Positions 1 through 7,464 are shown, counted from the first letter of the stretch. The stretch: 12,663 nt of DNA from Mailhella sp. (GCA_017940105.1 JAGAZG010000157.1:1-12663), one strand, 5' to 3'. Notes: generated by a model from the sequence alone, not told the origin. Made by a program: numbers and translations.

Positions 1-931
1 CCGCTTCCTGCAGCATGCGCTTTTCGTTGCGAATGATGATCTCAGGTGCGCCAAGTTCCTTGAGGCGCTTGAGGCGGTTGTTGCGGTTGATCACCCGACG
101 ATACAAATCGTTAAGGTCAGACGTGGCAAAACGACCGCCATCCAAAGGCACCAGCGGACGCAGATCCGGCGGAATAACTGGTATGACCTCAAGAATCATC
201 CATTCCGGCTTGTTATTGGACTCAAGAAAGGCTTCGACAATTTTAAGCCGCTTGGTAAGCTTTTTCTTCTTGGTCTGGCTCTTGGTTTCCTGAGATTCGC
301 GGCGAAGTTCTTCTTTAAGCACGGGCAGGTCGAGTTCTTCAAGAAGGCCCCTGATAGACTCAGCGCCCATGCCGACCTTCAAAGACCCGTCGCCGTTCTG
401 CTCGACATACTGCAGGTACTGGTCTTCAGAAATGACCTGCATTTTGGCGAAGCTGCTGCTGCCGGGATCAAGCACAACGTAAGAATCAAAGTACAAAACC
501 TTTTCAAGATCGGCCATGGTCATGTCGAGCAACGTGCCTATCTTTGAAGGAAGCGTCTTTAAAAACCAGATATGCGCAACCGGAGCGGCAAGATCTATAT
601 GCCCCATGCGCTCACGGCGAACCTTGGCCGCGATGACTTCAACGCCGCATTTTTCGCAGACAATGCCGCGATGCTTCATGCGGCGGTATTTGCCGCAGTT
701 GCACTCGTAGTCTTTGACTGGTCCAAAAATCTTGGCGCAGAACAGTCCGTCACGTTCAGGCTTATAGGTGCGGTAGTTGATGGTTTCAGGCTTTTTAACT
801 TCGCCGTAAGACCATTCACGTATCTTTTCCGGAGATGCAAGCGTGATCTGAATGGAATTCAGGTTGCGGATGGCCGCAGAACCGGAAGCATTCCCGGTGT
901 CACGGACTGCAAAAAGATCGTCCATGCTCAT
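1..931 (-). CDS. rpoC: RNA polymerase subunit beta' (N-terminal part, runs off window)
   Basis: This is the largest subunit of core RNA polymerase, which together with beta forms the active-site cleft. Only about the first 310 codons are present; the gene continues past base 1. The protein begins MSMDDLFAVRDT. The N-terminal zinc ribbon has four cysteines at residues 77, 79, 92 and 95 (CNCG ... CEKC). The conserved clamp segment PPDLRPLVPLDGG and the following GGRFATSDLNDLYRRVINRNN stretch are both visible near the visible end. The catalytic NADFDGD motif lies outside the window. I chose the ATG at 931 because AAGGGAGAG sits about 8 bases upstream; the second in-frame ATG two codons later is less well placed. 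It follows rpoB after 104 bases that hold two perfect hairpins. Identity is certain from the conserved beta' blocks. Confidence 0.97.
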   Translation of the reverse strand, partial: MSMDDLFAVRDTGNASGSAAIRNLNSIQITLASPEKIREWSYGEVKKPETINYRTYKPERDGLFCAKIFGPVKDYECNCGKYRRMKHRGIVCEKCGVEVIAAKVRRERMGHIDLAAPVAHIWFLKTLPSKIGTLLDMTMADLEKVLYFDSYVVLDPGSSSFAKMQVISEDQYLQYVEQNGDGSLKVGMGAESIRGLLEELDLPVLKEELRRESQETKSQTKKKKLTKRLKIVEAFLESNNKPEWMILEVIPVIPPDLRPLVPLDGGRFATSDLNDLYRRVINRNNRLKRLKELGAPEIIIRNEKRMLQEA

Positions 932-971
932 GTATATCTCTCCCTTGGCAAGAGGGTTATATTCATGTATG

Positions 972-988
972 CCGCGCCGCCGGCGCGG
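972..988. repeat. Perfect GC-rich inverted repeat in the rpoB-rpoC gap (8-bp arms)
   Basis: CCGCGCCG at 972-979 and CGGCGCGG at 981-988 are exact complements around one central base. In the rpoBC transcript this can form a short, very stable hairpin lying between the larger rpoB-proximal hairpin and the rpoC ribosome binding site. No T-run follows, so it is not an intrinsic terminator. Its function is unknown; mRNA processing or stabilisation is possible. Confidence 0.75.
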
Positions 989-997
989 ACCTGTCCT

Positions 998-1032
998 GCT
1001 GCGTCTGCCGCCTCTGAGGCGGCAGACGCAGC
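998..1032. repeat. Perfect 35-bp palindrome after rpoB stop (17-bp arms)
   Basis: Arms 998-1014 and 1016-1032 are exact complements with a single central base at 1015; the arm begins GCTGCGTCTGCCGCC. In RNA this is a hairpin of about 15 bp, starting 3 bases after the rpoB stop codon. On the transcribed strand it is followed by AGGACAGG, not a U-tract, so a standard intrinsic terminator is not supported. It could act as an RNase III site, a stability element that sets the beta to beta' ratio, or a transcription pause. Confidence 0.85.
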
Positions 1033-1035
1033 GAA

Positions 1036-4000
1036 CTATTCCGCGTCAGGGGCAGGATTGTGGAAGAAACGCTGCTTCACAGGCTTCTTGCTCTCTTCCT
1101 GCTCAAGGTTCACATTAAGGCCAAGGGACATGAGTTCCTTGACAAGCACGTTGAAGGATTCCGGCAGACCGGATTCCAAGAAGTTGTTGCCCTTGACAAT
1201 TTTTTCATAGATTTTCACGCGTCCGGCCACATCGTCAGACTTGACGGTCAGGAATTCCTGCAGCAGGTACGAAGCGCCGTAGCCTTCCAAAGCCCAGACT
1301 TCCATTTCGCCCAGACGCTGACCACCAAACTGGGCTTTGCCGCCCAGGGGCTGCTGCGTAACCAGAGAGTAGGGGCCTGTGGAACGCGCATGAATTTTCT
1401 CATCCACGAGGTGATGCAGCTTAAGATAGTACATCACGCCGGTGGTCACTCTATTGGCAAAAGGTTCCCCAGTTCTGCCGTCAAACAGCTGGGTTTTGCC
1501 ATCGCTGGGTAGCCCGGCCCGCTCAAGCCAATCCCAAATCTGCTTTTCCTGGGCGCCGTCAAATACGGGAGTCTTGGTGATGATGCCTTTGCGCAGAGAC
1601 CGTACAGCGTCCTTAAGTTCGTCATCGCTCATGCTGTCAACAAGCTCGTCAATGAGCATGCCGTCTGAGCGCGCCGAAGGCAGGTCTGCAGCGAAAATAT
1701 CCTTTACCTCGGCACGCAGCGTCTTCATGGCAACGCCATTATCCACCATCTCGGCAAGTTGACGCCCCAGTTCCTTGGCGGCCCATCCCAGGTGCGTTTC
1801 CATAATCTGGCCGATATTCATTCGTGAAGGCACGCCAAGAGGATTAAGCACAACATCTACGGGACGTCCGTCTGCAAAGAACGGCATGTCTTCCTCGGGC
1901 AAAATCATAGACACAACACCCTTGTTGCCATGACGACCAGCCATCTTGTCGCCCACAGAAAGCTTACGCTTGATGGCGACATGGACCTTGACCATCTTAA
2001 TGACGCCTGGAGGCAGGTCATCGCCCTCGGTAACCTTTTCACGCTTTGAGTCATAAAGTTTTTTGATCACATCAAGCTGATGCTCATAGGCCGCAATCAT
2101 CTTAAAGATTTCGGCATTAGCGTCTTTATTGCGCAGAATGCCGCCAAGCTTCTTGACAGGAAGGCTCTGCATAACTTCCCAGGAAAGCGTGTTGCCGGCT
2201 GCAGCCAGAACTGCGCCCTTTTCTGAAATATCAGAATTCAGTACTTGACCTTCCATCAACGGACGCATGCGTTCACGCGTACGATCAGACAAAGCGCGCA
2301 CGTGATCGGCTTCTTTGCGATCAAGGCGGGCAATTTCGTATTCCTCGATTTCCCGGATGCGGTCATCCTTTTCACCAGAACGGCGGTTGAAGACCTTGAC
2401 GTCAATGACCGTGCCCTCAATTCCCGGCGGGACCTTAAGAGAACTGTTTTTCACGTCCCTGGCCTTTTCACCGAAAATGGCGCGCAGCAGCTTTTCTTCA
2501 GGCGTGAGCTGGGTTTCTCCCTTGGGAGTAATCTTGCCGACAAGGATGTCATCTGCCTTGACGGAAGCTCCTATGCGTATGACACCGCTTGCGTCCAGGT
2601 TGTGCAGCATGTCTTCGCCAAGGTTTGGGATGTCGCGCGTAATTTCTTCGGGGCCGAGCTTGGTGTCTCTGGCAACGACCTCGAATTCTTCAATATGGAT
2701 AGAGGTGTATATGTCGTCGCGCACGGCTCTCTCAGAAATGAGAACGGCGTCTTCATAGTTATAACCGCACCACGGCATGAAAGCCACGACCAGGTTTTTG
2801 CCAAGCGCAAGCTCGCCGTTTTCAATACCGGGGCCGTCTGCAAGTATGTCGCCCTTCTTCACTCGCTGTCCTGGCATGCAGGTTGGCTTCTGTCCAAAGC
2901 AGGAGTTCTGGTTGGACTTGTGGAATTTCAGAAGGTCATAGCTACGTATGCCACCACGTTCTTCCAGGTAAAGATCGTCATACGCGACGATGATGCGGTC
3001 AGCATCAGCATAGCGGACGATGCCGTCTCCTTCGGCAAGAAGGCAGGCGCCTGAGTCGCGGGCAACATCATATTCCATGCCGGTGCCGACAAGGGGACGT
3101 TCTGAACGCAAGAGCGGCACGGCCTGGCGCTGCATGTTCGAGCCCATGAGGGCGCGGTTGGCGTCGTCATGCTCCAGGAAAGGAATGAGTGCAGCAGAAA
3201 TCGAAACCATCTGACTGGGAGATATATCTTGCAGGGTGACTTCGTCGCGGCTCATCGTAAGGACATCGCCGCTTTCGGTCGTGCGCACTGTGAGATTTTC
3301 TTCTTTGAAACGGCCATTTTCGACCGGTTCGTCTGCCTGCGCGATGACTTCCTTTTTTTCGCACGAAGCGTCCATAAAGACGATTTCGTCCGTGGGGCAA
3401 CCGTTTTTGACCTTGCGATACGGAGTTTCAATAAATCCGAATTCGTTGACCTTCGCGTACGTCGTCAAAGAAACAATGAGACCGATGTTTGGTCCTTCAG
3501 GCGTTTCAATGGGGCAGATACGTCCGTAATGGGAAGTGTGCACGTCGCGCACTTCGAAACCGGCCCTTTCACGGTTAAGACCACCGGGGCCCAGAGCGGA
3601 CAAACGGCGCTTATGCGTCACTTCAGAAAGGGAGTTGGTCTGATCCATGAACTGCGAAAGCTGCGAAGTTCCAAAAAACTCCTTGAGCACGCCAGAAACA
3701 GGCTTGGGATTGATTAAATCATGGGGCAGGTACTGCGAAACATCCTGCTGGATGTTCATGCGCTCTTTAATGGCGCGCTCCATGCGGACCAGGCCTATAC
3801 GGTACTGGTTTTCCACCAGCTCTCCCACAAGGCGCACACGCCTGTTGCCAAGATGGTCGATATCGTCAGGCTTGGCGTTCGTGTCCTTCATGCGGACAAG
3901 CACCTTGATGGCAGATATGATGTCTTCGTCCGTCAAGGTGACCACGCTGCGATCTATGTCAAGGCCAAGTCGCAGGTTGATCTTGTAGCGGCCGACAGCA

Positions 4001-5193
4001 GAGAGATTGTAATACTCGGCATTGCGGAAGATGTTGTCAAAGAAAGTCTTTGCAGCTTCAGGCGTAGGCGGAGAGCTGGGACGCATGCGGCGGTAAATCT
4101 CTCCCTGCGCCTTTTCTGTGCCAGCGACTCTGTCGAGCTTGAGCGTATCAAGAATGGAGGTCGAAGTATCCTTGCCGCGCGTGTACAGGAGGCGAAGTGA
4201 ATGAATGCCCAGGTCGCCCATCTGTTCCAGAAGAGCCTCACGAACTTCTTCGCCTGCTTCAGCAACAATTTCTCCAGTAGCGCTGTTAATGATATCTTCG
4301 GCAAGGTACAATCCGAGAGGATAATCGGCAGGGACATCCATCTCTTCAACCTTTGCGCGGGCAAGCTTTTTCCAGTCCAAGCCGGTAAGTTTTTTGCCTT
4401 CTTTAACGATGACATTTCCATCAGCGTCAGCAATATTCCTGTAAGCCTGAAAGCCTTCGAAAAATTTCACGTCCGGGCGTACGTAGACGCGCTGCCCGTC
4501 AAAATGCAACTCTACGCTGTCGTAAAACGTATCAAGAATCTGCTGCTTGCTCATGCCCATGGCCTTGAACAGAATGGTCGCGGGCATTTTGCGGCGGCGG
4601 TCGATGCGCACATACAGGATGTCTTTGTGGTCGAAGTCAAAGTCAATCCATGAACCGCGCATGGGGATAACCCTGCACGAGTACAGCACATGGTGAGAAG
4701 AATGCGTTTTGCCGCCGTCATGTTCAAAAATTATGCCGGGTGAGCGCTGGAGCTGGTTGACAATGACACGCTCAGTGCCGTTGACAATAAAAGTACCCTT
4801 CTCCGTCATCAGAGGCAAGGTGCCAAAAAAGATATCCTGCTCCTTGCCGTCGCGGTAGGTCCTGTTGCCATTTTCATCATTGTCATAGATGTCAAGGCGG
4901 ACCTTGATACGCACAGGCGCCTCATAGGTAAGGCCGTTTGTGATGCACTCCGCCTGATCGAACTTCGGTTCGCTGATTTCATAGCCCAGATATTCCAGGC
5001 TGGCGGTACGATTGTAATCTTCGATGGGAAACACGGAGCGGAACACACCCTCAAGCCCAACGTGGGGGTCGCGTTCTTCCGGTTTACGCCCTTCCTGCAA
5101 AAAGGCGTTGTATGAGTCCACCTGAAGATTCAAAAGGTGCGGAATGGGAACGGATACTTTGATTTTGCCAAATTGCTTTGTAAGCTGGCCCAT
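1036..5193 (-). CDS. rpoB: RNA polymerase subunit beta
   Basis: This is the catalytic beta subunit of RNA polymerase, 1385 residues against 1342 in E. coli. It starts MGQLTKQFGKIKV and ends PAPDAE. The rifampicin pocket lies at about residues 508-534 and can be numbered directly, because Asp517 (codon 3645-3643) corresponds to E. coli Asp516, an offset of one. Gln514, Phe515, Asp517, His527, Arg530 and Ser532 are all the wild-type residues. Two pocket positions differ from E. coli: Asn518 is Thr and Pro520 is Ser (E. coli numbers). Later blocks include ICPIETPEGPNIGLI, GDKMAGRHGNKGVVS and the C-terminal QQPLGGKAQFGGQRLGEME. The start ATG at 5193 has GAGGT about 7 bases upstream. A private promoter and leader precede it, and rpoC follows. 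Confidence 0.98.
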   Translation of the reverse strand: MGQLTKQFGKIKVSVPIPHLLNLQVDSYNAFLQEGRKPEERDPHVGLEGVFRSVFPIEDYNRTASLEYLGYEISEPKFDQAECITNGLTYEAPVRIKVRLDIYDNDENGNRTYRDGKEQDIFFGTLPLMTEKGTFIVNGTERVIVNQLQRSPGIIFEHDGGKTHSSHHVLYSCRVIPMRGSWIDFDFDHKDILYVRIDRRRKMPATILFKAMGMSKQQILDTFYDSVELHFDGQRVYVRPDVKFFEGFQAYRNIADADGNVIVKEGKKLTGLDWKKLARAKVEEMDVPADYPLGLYLAEDIINSATGEIVAEAGEEVREALLEQMGDLGIHSLRLLYTRGKDTSTSILDTLKLDRVAGTEKAQGEIYRRMRPSSPPTPEAAKTFFDNIFRNAEYYNLSAVGRYKINLRLGLDIDRSVVTLTDEDIISAIKVLVRMKDTNAKPDDIDHLGNRRVRLVGELVENQYRIGLVRMERAIKERMNIQQDVSQYLPHDLINPKPVSGVLKEFFGTSQLSQFMDQTNSLSEVTHKRRLSALGPGGLNRERAGFEVRDVHTSHYGRICPIETPEGPNIGLIVSLTTYAKVNEFGFIETPYRKVKNGCPTDEIVFMDASCEKKEVIAQADEPVENGRFKEENLTVRTTESGDVLTMSRDEVTLQDISPSQMVSISAALIPFLEHDDANRALMGSNMQRQAVPLLRSERPLVGTGMEYDVARDSGACLLAEGDGIVRYADADRIIVAYDDLYLEERGGIRSYDLLKFHKSNQNSCFGQKPTCMPGQRVKKGDILADGPGIENGELALGKNLVVAFMPWCGYNYEDAVLISERAVRDDIYTSIHIEEFEVVARDTKLGPEEITRDIPNLGEDMLHNLDASGVIRIGASVKADDILVGKITPKGETQLTPEEKLLRAIFGEKARDVKNSSLKVPPGIEGTVIDVKVFNRRSGEKDDRIREIEEYEIARLDRKEADHVRALSDRTRERMRPLMEGQVLNSDISEKGAVLAAAGNTLSWEVMQSLPVKKLGGILRNKDANAEIFKMIAAYEHQLDVIKKLYDSKREKVTEGDDLPPGVIKMVKVHVAIKRKLSVGDKMAGRHGNKGVVSMILPEEDMPFFADGRPVDVVLNPLGVPSRMNIGQIMETHLGWAAKELGRQLAEMVDNGVAMKTLRAEVKDIFAADLPSARSDGMLIDELVDSMSDDELKDAVRSLRKGIITKTPVFDGAQEKQIWDWLERAGLPSDGKTQLFDGRTGEPFANRVTTGVMYYLKLHHLVDEKIHARSTGPYSLVTQQPLGGKAQFGGQRLGEMEVWALEGYGASYLLQEFLTVKSDDVAGRVKIYEKIVKGNNFLESGLPESFNVLVKELMSLGLNVNLEQEESKKPVKQRFFHNPAPDAE

Positions 5194-5437
5194 TACTCTA
5201 CCTCAAGAATGACTTGTCCGGATTAGTACCGGATAATTAACGGACGGGAAAGGCGTTTCTGCATGAATACCAGATAACAGGCACAAAAAAGCCCCCTTTT
5301 CCTGCAAGGAAAAGGTGCCTGTTAAAATCATAAGACTTCTGGCCTGGAAGGATCCTTTCAAAAGTAAGCCTGTGATTCCGTCCGTAGGGATTAACCTGTG
5401 AGCTAGATACAATATTCATTTTTTTATATAAAGGCAA
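5194..5437 (-). promoter_or_regulatory. Long rpoB leader with structured RNA (candidate attenuator region)
   Basis: The 316 bases between rplL and rpoB hold no convincing gene. On the transcribed strand they contain a terminator (5465-5486), a promoter (5444-5452) and a leader of about 245 nt. Within the leader I see a near-palindrome at 5345-5360 centred on AAGGATCCTT and a nested terminator-like hairpin at 5275-5324. ACGGACGG (5385-5378 on the minus strand) can also pair over a long distance with CCGTCCGT (5247-5240), and this pairing encloses the terminator-like hairpin. The layout suggests regulated read-through into rpoBC. The structures are directly visible; the regulation is inferred. 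Confidence 0.5.
5275..5324 (-). terminator. Second terminator-like hairpin in the rpoB leader (possible attenuator)
   Basis: On the minus strand CCTTTTCC (5315-5308 complement) and GGAAAAGG (5302-5295 complement) pair around a 5-base loop. They are followed by GGGC and six T residues at 5290-5285. An outer 10-bp inverted repeat, TAACAGGCAC at 5275-5284 and its complement at 5315-5324, encloses both the stem and the T-run. A terminator about 80-120 bases ahead of rpoB cannot be fully efficient, because rpoB must be expressed, so partial termination or regulated attenuation is likely. Confidence 0.55.
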
Positions 5438-5443
5438 GTGTAA

Positions 5444-5472
5444 ATTATACCAAATTCAAGGCACAAAAAAGC
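5444..5472 (-). promoter_or_regulatory. Extended -10 promoter for rpoBC
   Basis: On the minus strand a consensus extended -10, TGGTATAAT, occupies 5452-5444. The matching -35 position, 16-17 bases upstream, falls in the T-run of the rplL terminator and is poor (GCTTTT or CTTTTT), as is usual for TGn-dependent promoters. Transcription would start near 5437. A weaker alternative is TTGCCT with a 17-base spacer to TATTGT just downstream. A separate rpoBC promoter fits its position directly behind a strong terminator. Confidence 0.55.
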
Positions 5473-5486
5473 CCCCTTTCGGGGGC
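5465..5486 (-). terminator. Intrinsic terminator after rplL
   Basis: On the minus strand a 6-bp all-GC stem GCCCCC/GGGGGC closes a GAAA tetraloop (5486-5471) and is followed by six T residues (5470-5465). It lies about 23 bases after the rplL stop codon. This is a textbook Rho-independent terminator and should separate, at least partly, the rplKAJL transcript from rpoBC. Its 3' flank shares a 21-bp exact match with the hairpin in the rpoB leader. Confidence 0.9.
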
Positions 5487-5509
5487 CCAAAAGCATGTTG
5501 CAAGAGTGC

Positions 5510-5893
5510 TTACTTGATTTCGCACACTGCGCCGGCTTCGGCGAGCTGCTTCTTTGCGGCTTCGGCATCTTCCTTAGACACGCCTTCCTTAAGGGTGGAA
5601 GGAGCTCCGTCGACCTTATCCTTGGCTTCCTTGAGGCCAAGTCCGGTAAGAGCACGAACTACCTTGATGACGCCGATCTTGTTAGCGCCGACTTCCTTGA
5701 GAATGACGTCAAATTCAGTCTTTTCTTCTTCAGCGGGAGCAGCAGCTGCTGCAGGGCCGGCAGCAACGGCAACGGCGGGAGCAGCTGCGGAAACGCCAAA
5801 TTTTTCTTCAAGTTCCTTGATGAATTCGGCCAGTTCGAGCACGGTCATGTTGGCAATAAATTCAACAACCTGTTCTTTGGTGACATCAGCCAT
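5510..5893 (-). CDS. rplL: 50S ribosomal protein L7/L12 (bL12)
   Basis: This is the multicopy stalk protein that recruits and stimulates translational GTPases such as EF-Tu and EF-G. It has 127 residues, within the usual 120-130. The N-terminal dimerisation domain (about 1-33, MADVTKEQVVEFIANM) is followed by an Ala/Pro/Gly-rich hinge (about 35-56). The C-terminal domain carries the GTPase-contacting stretch IKVVRALTGLGLKEAK. The start ATG at 5893 is preceded by AAGGAG 8 bases upstream. It lies 63 bases after rplJ, as expected for the L10-L12 pair, and is followed by a strong terminator. Nothing in it is unusual. Confidence 0.98.
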   Translation of the reverse strand: MADVTKEQVVEFIANMTVLELAEFIKELEEKFGVSAAAPAVAVAAGPAAAAAPAEEEKTEFDVILKEVGANKIGVIKVVRALTGLGLKEAKDKVDGAPSTLKEGVSKEDAEAAKKQLAEAGAVCEIK

Positions 5894-5956
5894 GGTAATG
5901 ACTCCTTGCAGATTTCTTAGATAGAGTGGTTAGAGGCACATGAAACGTCAGGACTG

Positions 5957-6478
5957 CTATGCAGCCTTCTTTTCTTCTATAGCCTTGAGAGCGTAAAGAA
6001 GAGGACGGATCATATTGGCCATGAGGGAAACAAAATTGGTGGGCACGGCATTCATGGTAGCCAGAGCCTGGGCCAGCAGCTGTTCCTTGGAAGGCAGTTT
6101 GGCAAGATCTCCCACCTGTGCAGGGGAAAGTGCTTTACCATCAAGACTGCCCTGACGGATTTCAAGCTTGGTCTGGGTTTTGGCATATTCCGTGAGAGCC
6201 TTAGTAACACCAACCGGATCATTGAATCCAAGAGCAATGGCACAGTTATCCTTCAAAGAAGGAATGATTGAGCTGTGCTCGGTGGAGTCCAAAGCTATGC
6301 GGGCAAGAGTGTTTTTGACGACGTGATACTCGCCGCCTGCGGCACGAACCGCCACACGAAGCCCGGTCAGCTCTTCCACCGACATGCCCTTGAAGTCGGT
6401 CACAACCGCAAATGAAGCGCGGGAGGAATAATCCTTCACCTGCTCGATAATAGCGGCTTTTTCAGACCTGTTCTTCAC
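5957..6478 (-). CDS. rplJ: 50S ribosomal protein L10 (uL10)
   Basis: L10 anchors the L12 dimers to the 23S rRNA GTPase centre and, bound to L12, usually represses its own mRNA. The protein has 173 residues, the normal length, starting MKNRSEKAAIIEQVK with the conserved VVTDFKGMSVEELT and YHVVKNTLARIAL blocks. The C-terminal helix MIRPLLYALKAIEEKKAA would hold the L12 dimers. The start is GTG at 6478, supported by AGGAG 6 bases upstream; no better-placed ATG exists. It is preceded by a recognisable L10 leader RNA and followed by rplL. The GTG start combined with the leader fits translational control of the L10-L12 unit. Confidence 0.97.
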   Translation of the reverse strand: MKNRSEKAAIIEQVKDYSSRASFAVVTDFKGMSVEELTGLRVAVRAAGGEYHVVKNTLARIALDSTEHSSIIPSLKDNCAIALGFNDPVGVTKALTEYAKTQTKLEIRQGSLDGKALSPAQVGDLAKLPSKEQLLAQALATMNAVPTNFVSLMANMIRPLLYALKAIEEKKAA

Positions 6479-6489
6479 GTGATGCTCCT

Positions 6490-6612
6490 CACGATTGGGT
6501 GTTTGTCATGTGGAATAGCCGAGCCAAAGAAACAGTCTAAGCAGGATATTAAGGCTCTCGCCGCCTGCTGTCTTCGACTCGAAATTCCAACCCTAGCCGA
6601 AATTGAAGAAAA
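6490..6612 (-). promoter_or_regulatory. Ribosomal protein L10 leader (autoregulatory mRNA element)
   Basis: The gap between rplA and rplJ holds the signature of the L10 leader family. On the minus strand GACAGCAGG is followed by a short GGC/GCC hairpin and then CCTTAATATCCTGC. The stem is GCAGG (6568-6564) with CCTGC (6545-6541). An outer stem TGGAAT (6589-6584) with ATTCCA (6516-6511) closes the element. The L10-L12 complex binds such leaders at a kink-turn to repress rplJL. I recognised the family by its conserved core; exact boundaries are approximate. Confidence 0.8.
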
Positions 6613-6621
6613 CGCCTGACG

Positions 6622-7329
6622 TTATCCTTCAATAAATTTTTTGCAAAGCGCCATGTCAACCTTGAAGCCTGCCCCCATAGTGGTAGTCAACGCCATGGAA
6701 AGCATATACTGGCCTTTAGCAGCTGACGGCTTCAGACGGTTTACCGCATCGAGAAAAGCTTTGAGGTTGCTGAGAATTTTTTCAGCACCGAACGATACTT
6801 TGCCGAGCGGAGCATGAAGCACACCAGCCTTGTCTACTTTAAAGTCAACACGGCCTGCTTTAAGTTCCTGGACAGCTTTTGCAACATCAAAAGTAACTGT
6901 ACCGGTCTTTGCGTTAGGCATAAGTCCGCGTGGGCCAAGAACACGGCCAACCTGGCCGACAAGAGCCATCACATCAGGAGCTGCGACTGCGGCATCAAAA
7001 TCAAGCCAGCCGCCCTTGATCTGGGCGACAAGTTCTTCAGCGCCAACAAAATCAGCTCCAGCGGCCTTGGCTTCTGCCTGCTTGTCGCCTTTGCAGAATA
7101 CTGCAACTCGAACAGTCTTGCCGAGACCATGCGGTAAAGAAACAGCACCGCGTACCATCTGGTCAGAATACTTGGGATCGACACCAAGTCGAAGGGCAAC
7201 TTCAACGGTTTCGTCAAACTTAGCGTGGGAAGTGGAAAGTGCCTTAGCTACAGCATCTTCAACTGAAAAACGCTGCGTAAGGTCAATGCCATCCATCGCC
7301 TTGCGATAATTTTTACCATGCTTGGGCAT
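6622..7329 (-). CDS. rplA: 50S ribosomal protein L1 (uL1)
   Basis: L1 forms the mobile stalk at the ribosomal E site, helps release deacylated tRNA, and in many bacteria represses the L11-L1 operon by binding its mRNA. The protein has 235 residues (typical 229-235), starting MPKHGKNYRKAMDGID. Conserved segments include RLGVDPKYSDQMVRGAVSLP, GRVLGPRGLMPNAKTGTV and a C-terminal stretch containing GQYMLSMALTTTMG. The ATG at 7329 follows AAGGA by about 8 bases. It lies 135 bases after rplK, a larger gap than in many relatives, and that gap holds several hairpins and a possible pseudoknot. Confidence 0.97.
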   Translation of the reverse strand: MPKHGKNYRKAMDGIDLTQRFSVEDAVAKALSTSHAKFDETVEVALRLGVDPKYSDQMVRGAVSLPHGLGKTVRVAVFCKGDKQAEAKAAGADFVGAEELVAQIKGGWLDFDAAVAAPDVMALVGQVGRVLGPRGLMPNAKTGTVTFDVAKAVQELKAGRVDFKVDKAGVLHAPLGKVSFGAEKILSNLKAFLDAVNRLKPSAAKGQYMLSMALTTTMGAGFKVDMALCKKFIEG

Positions 7330-7367
7330 GTGTTATTCCTTATGATGCGCTTATCGTTTTGAATCTC

Positions 7368-7422
7368 CTGCCTGCTAACCATGCCAACAGGCAGTGCGTC
7401 CGAATCCAACGAAACAGGCATG
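7368..7422 (-). promoter_or_regulatory. Possible RNA pseudoknot ahead of rplA
   Basis: Two perfect inverted repeats interleave on the transcribed strand. CATGCC (7422-7417) is complementary to GGCATG (7385-7380), and CTGCCTG (7394-7388) to CAGGCAG (7374-7368). The order left-A, left-B, right-A, right-B, with connecting loops of about 22, 2 and 5 bases, is that of an H-type pseudoknot; otherwise the two stems are mutually exclusive. It ends about 38 bases before the rplA start codon. A further hairpin, CGCGAT/ATCGCG, lies at 7424-7436. Function is not known; translational control of rplA is a guess. Confidence 0.35.
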
Positions 7423-7464
7423 ACGCGATTATCGCGCCTGATCCATTGAGGTTCCTGAAAGAAC

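Noticed and set aside
972..1032. Intrinsic terminator between rpoB and rpoC
   Set aside because: The stems are strong, but no T-run follows on the transcribed strand, and rpoC must be transcribed.
2245..3054. Long plus-strand open frame (269 codons) inside rpoB, and similar ones elsewhere
   Set aside because: It is antisense to a highly conserved gene, shows no recognisable domain, and follows from rpoB codon composition.
3590..3671. Rifampicin resistance allele
   Set aside because: All principal drug-contact residues are wild type; the two differences look like lineage variation.
5237..5419. Small open frame in the rpoB leader (ATG at 5419, 60 codons)
   Set aside because: No ribosome binding site precedes it, it crosses the terminator-like hairpin, and the product has no recognisable pattern. 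A leader peptide is not excluded but not supported.
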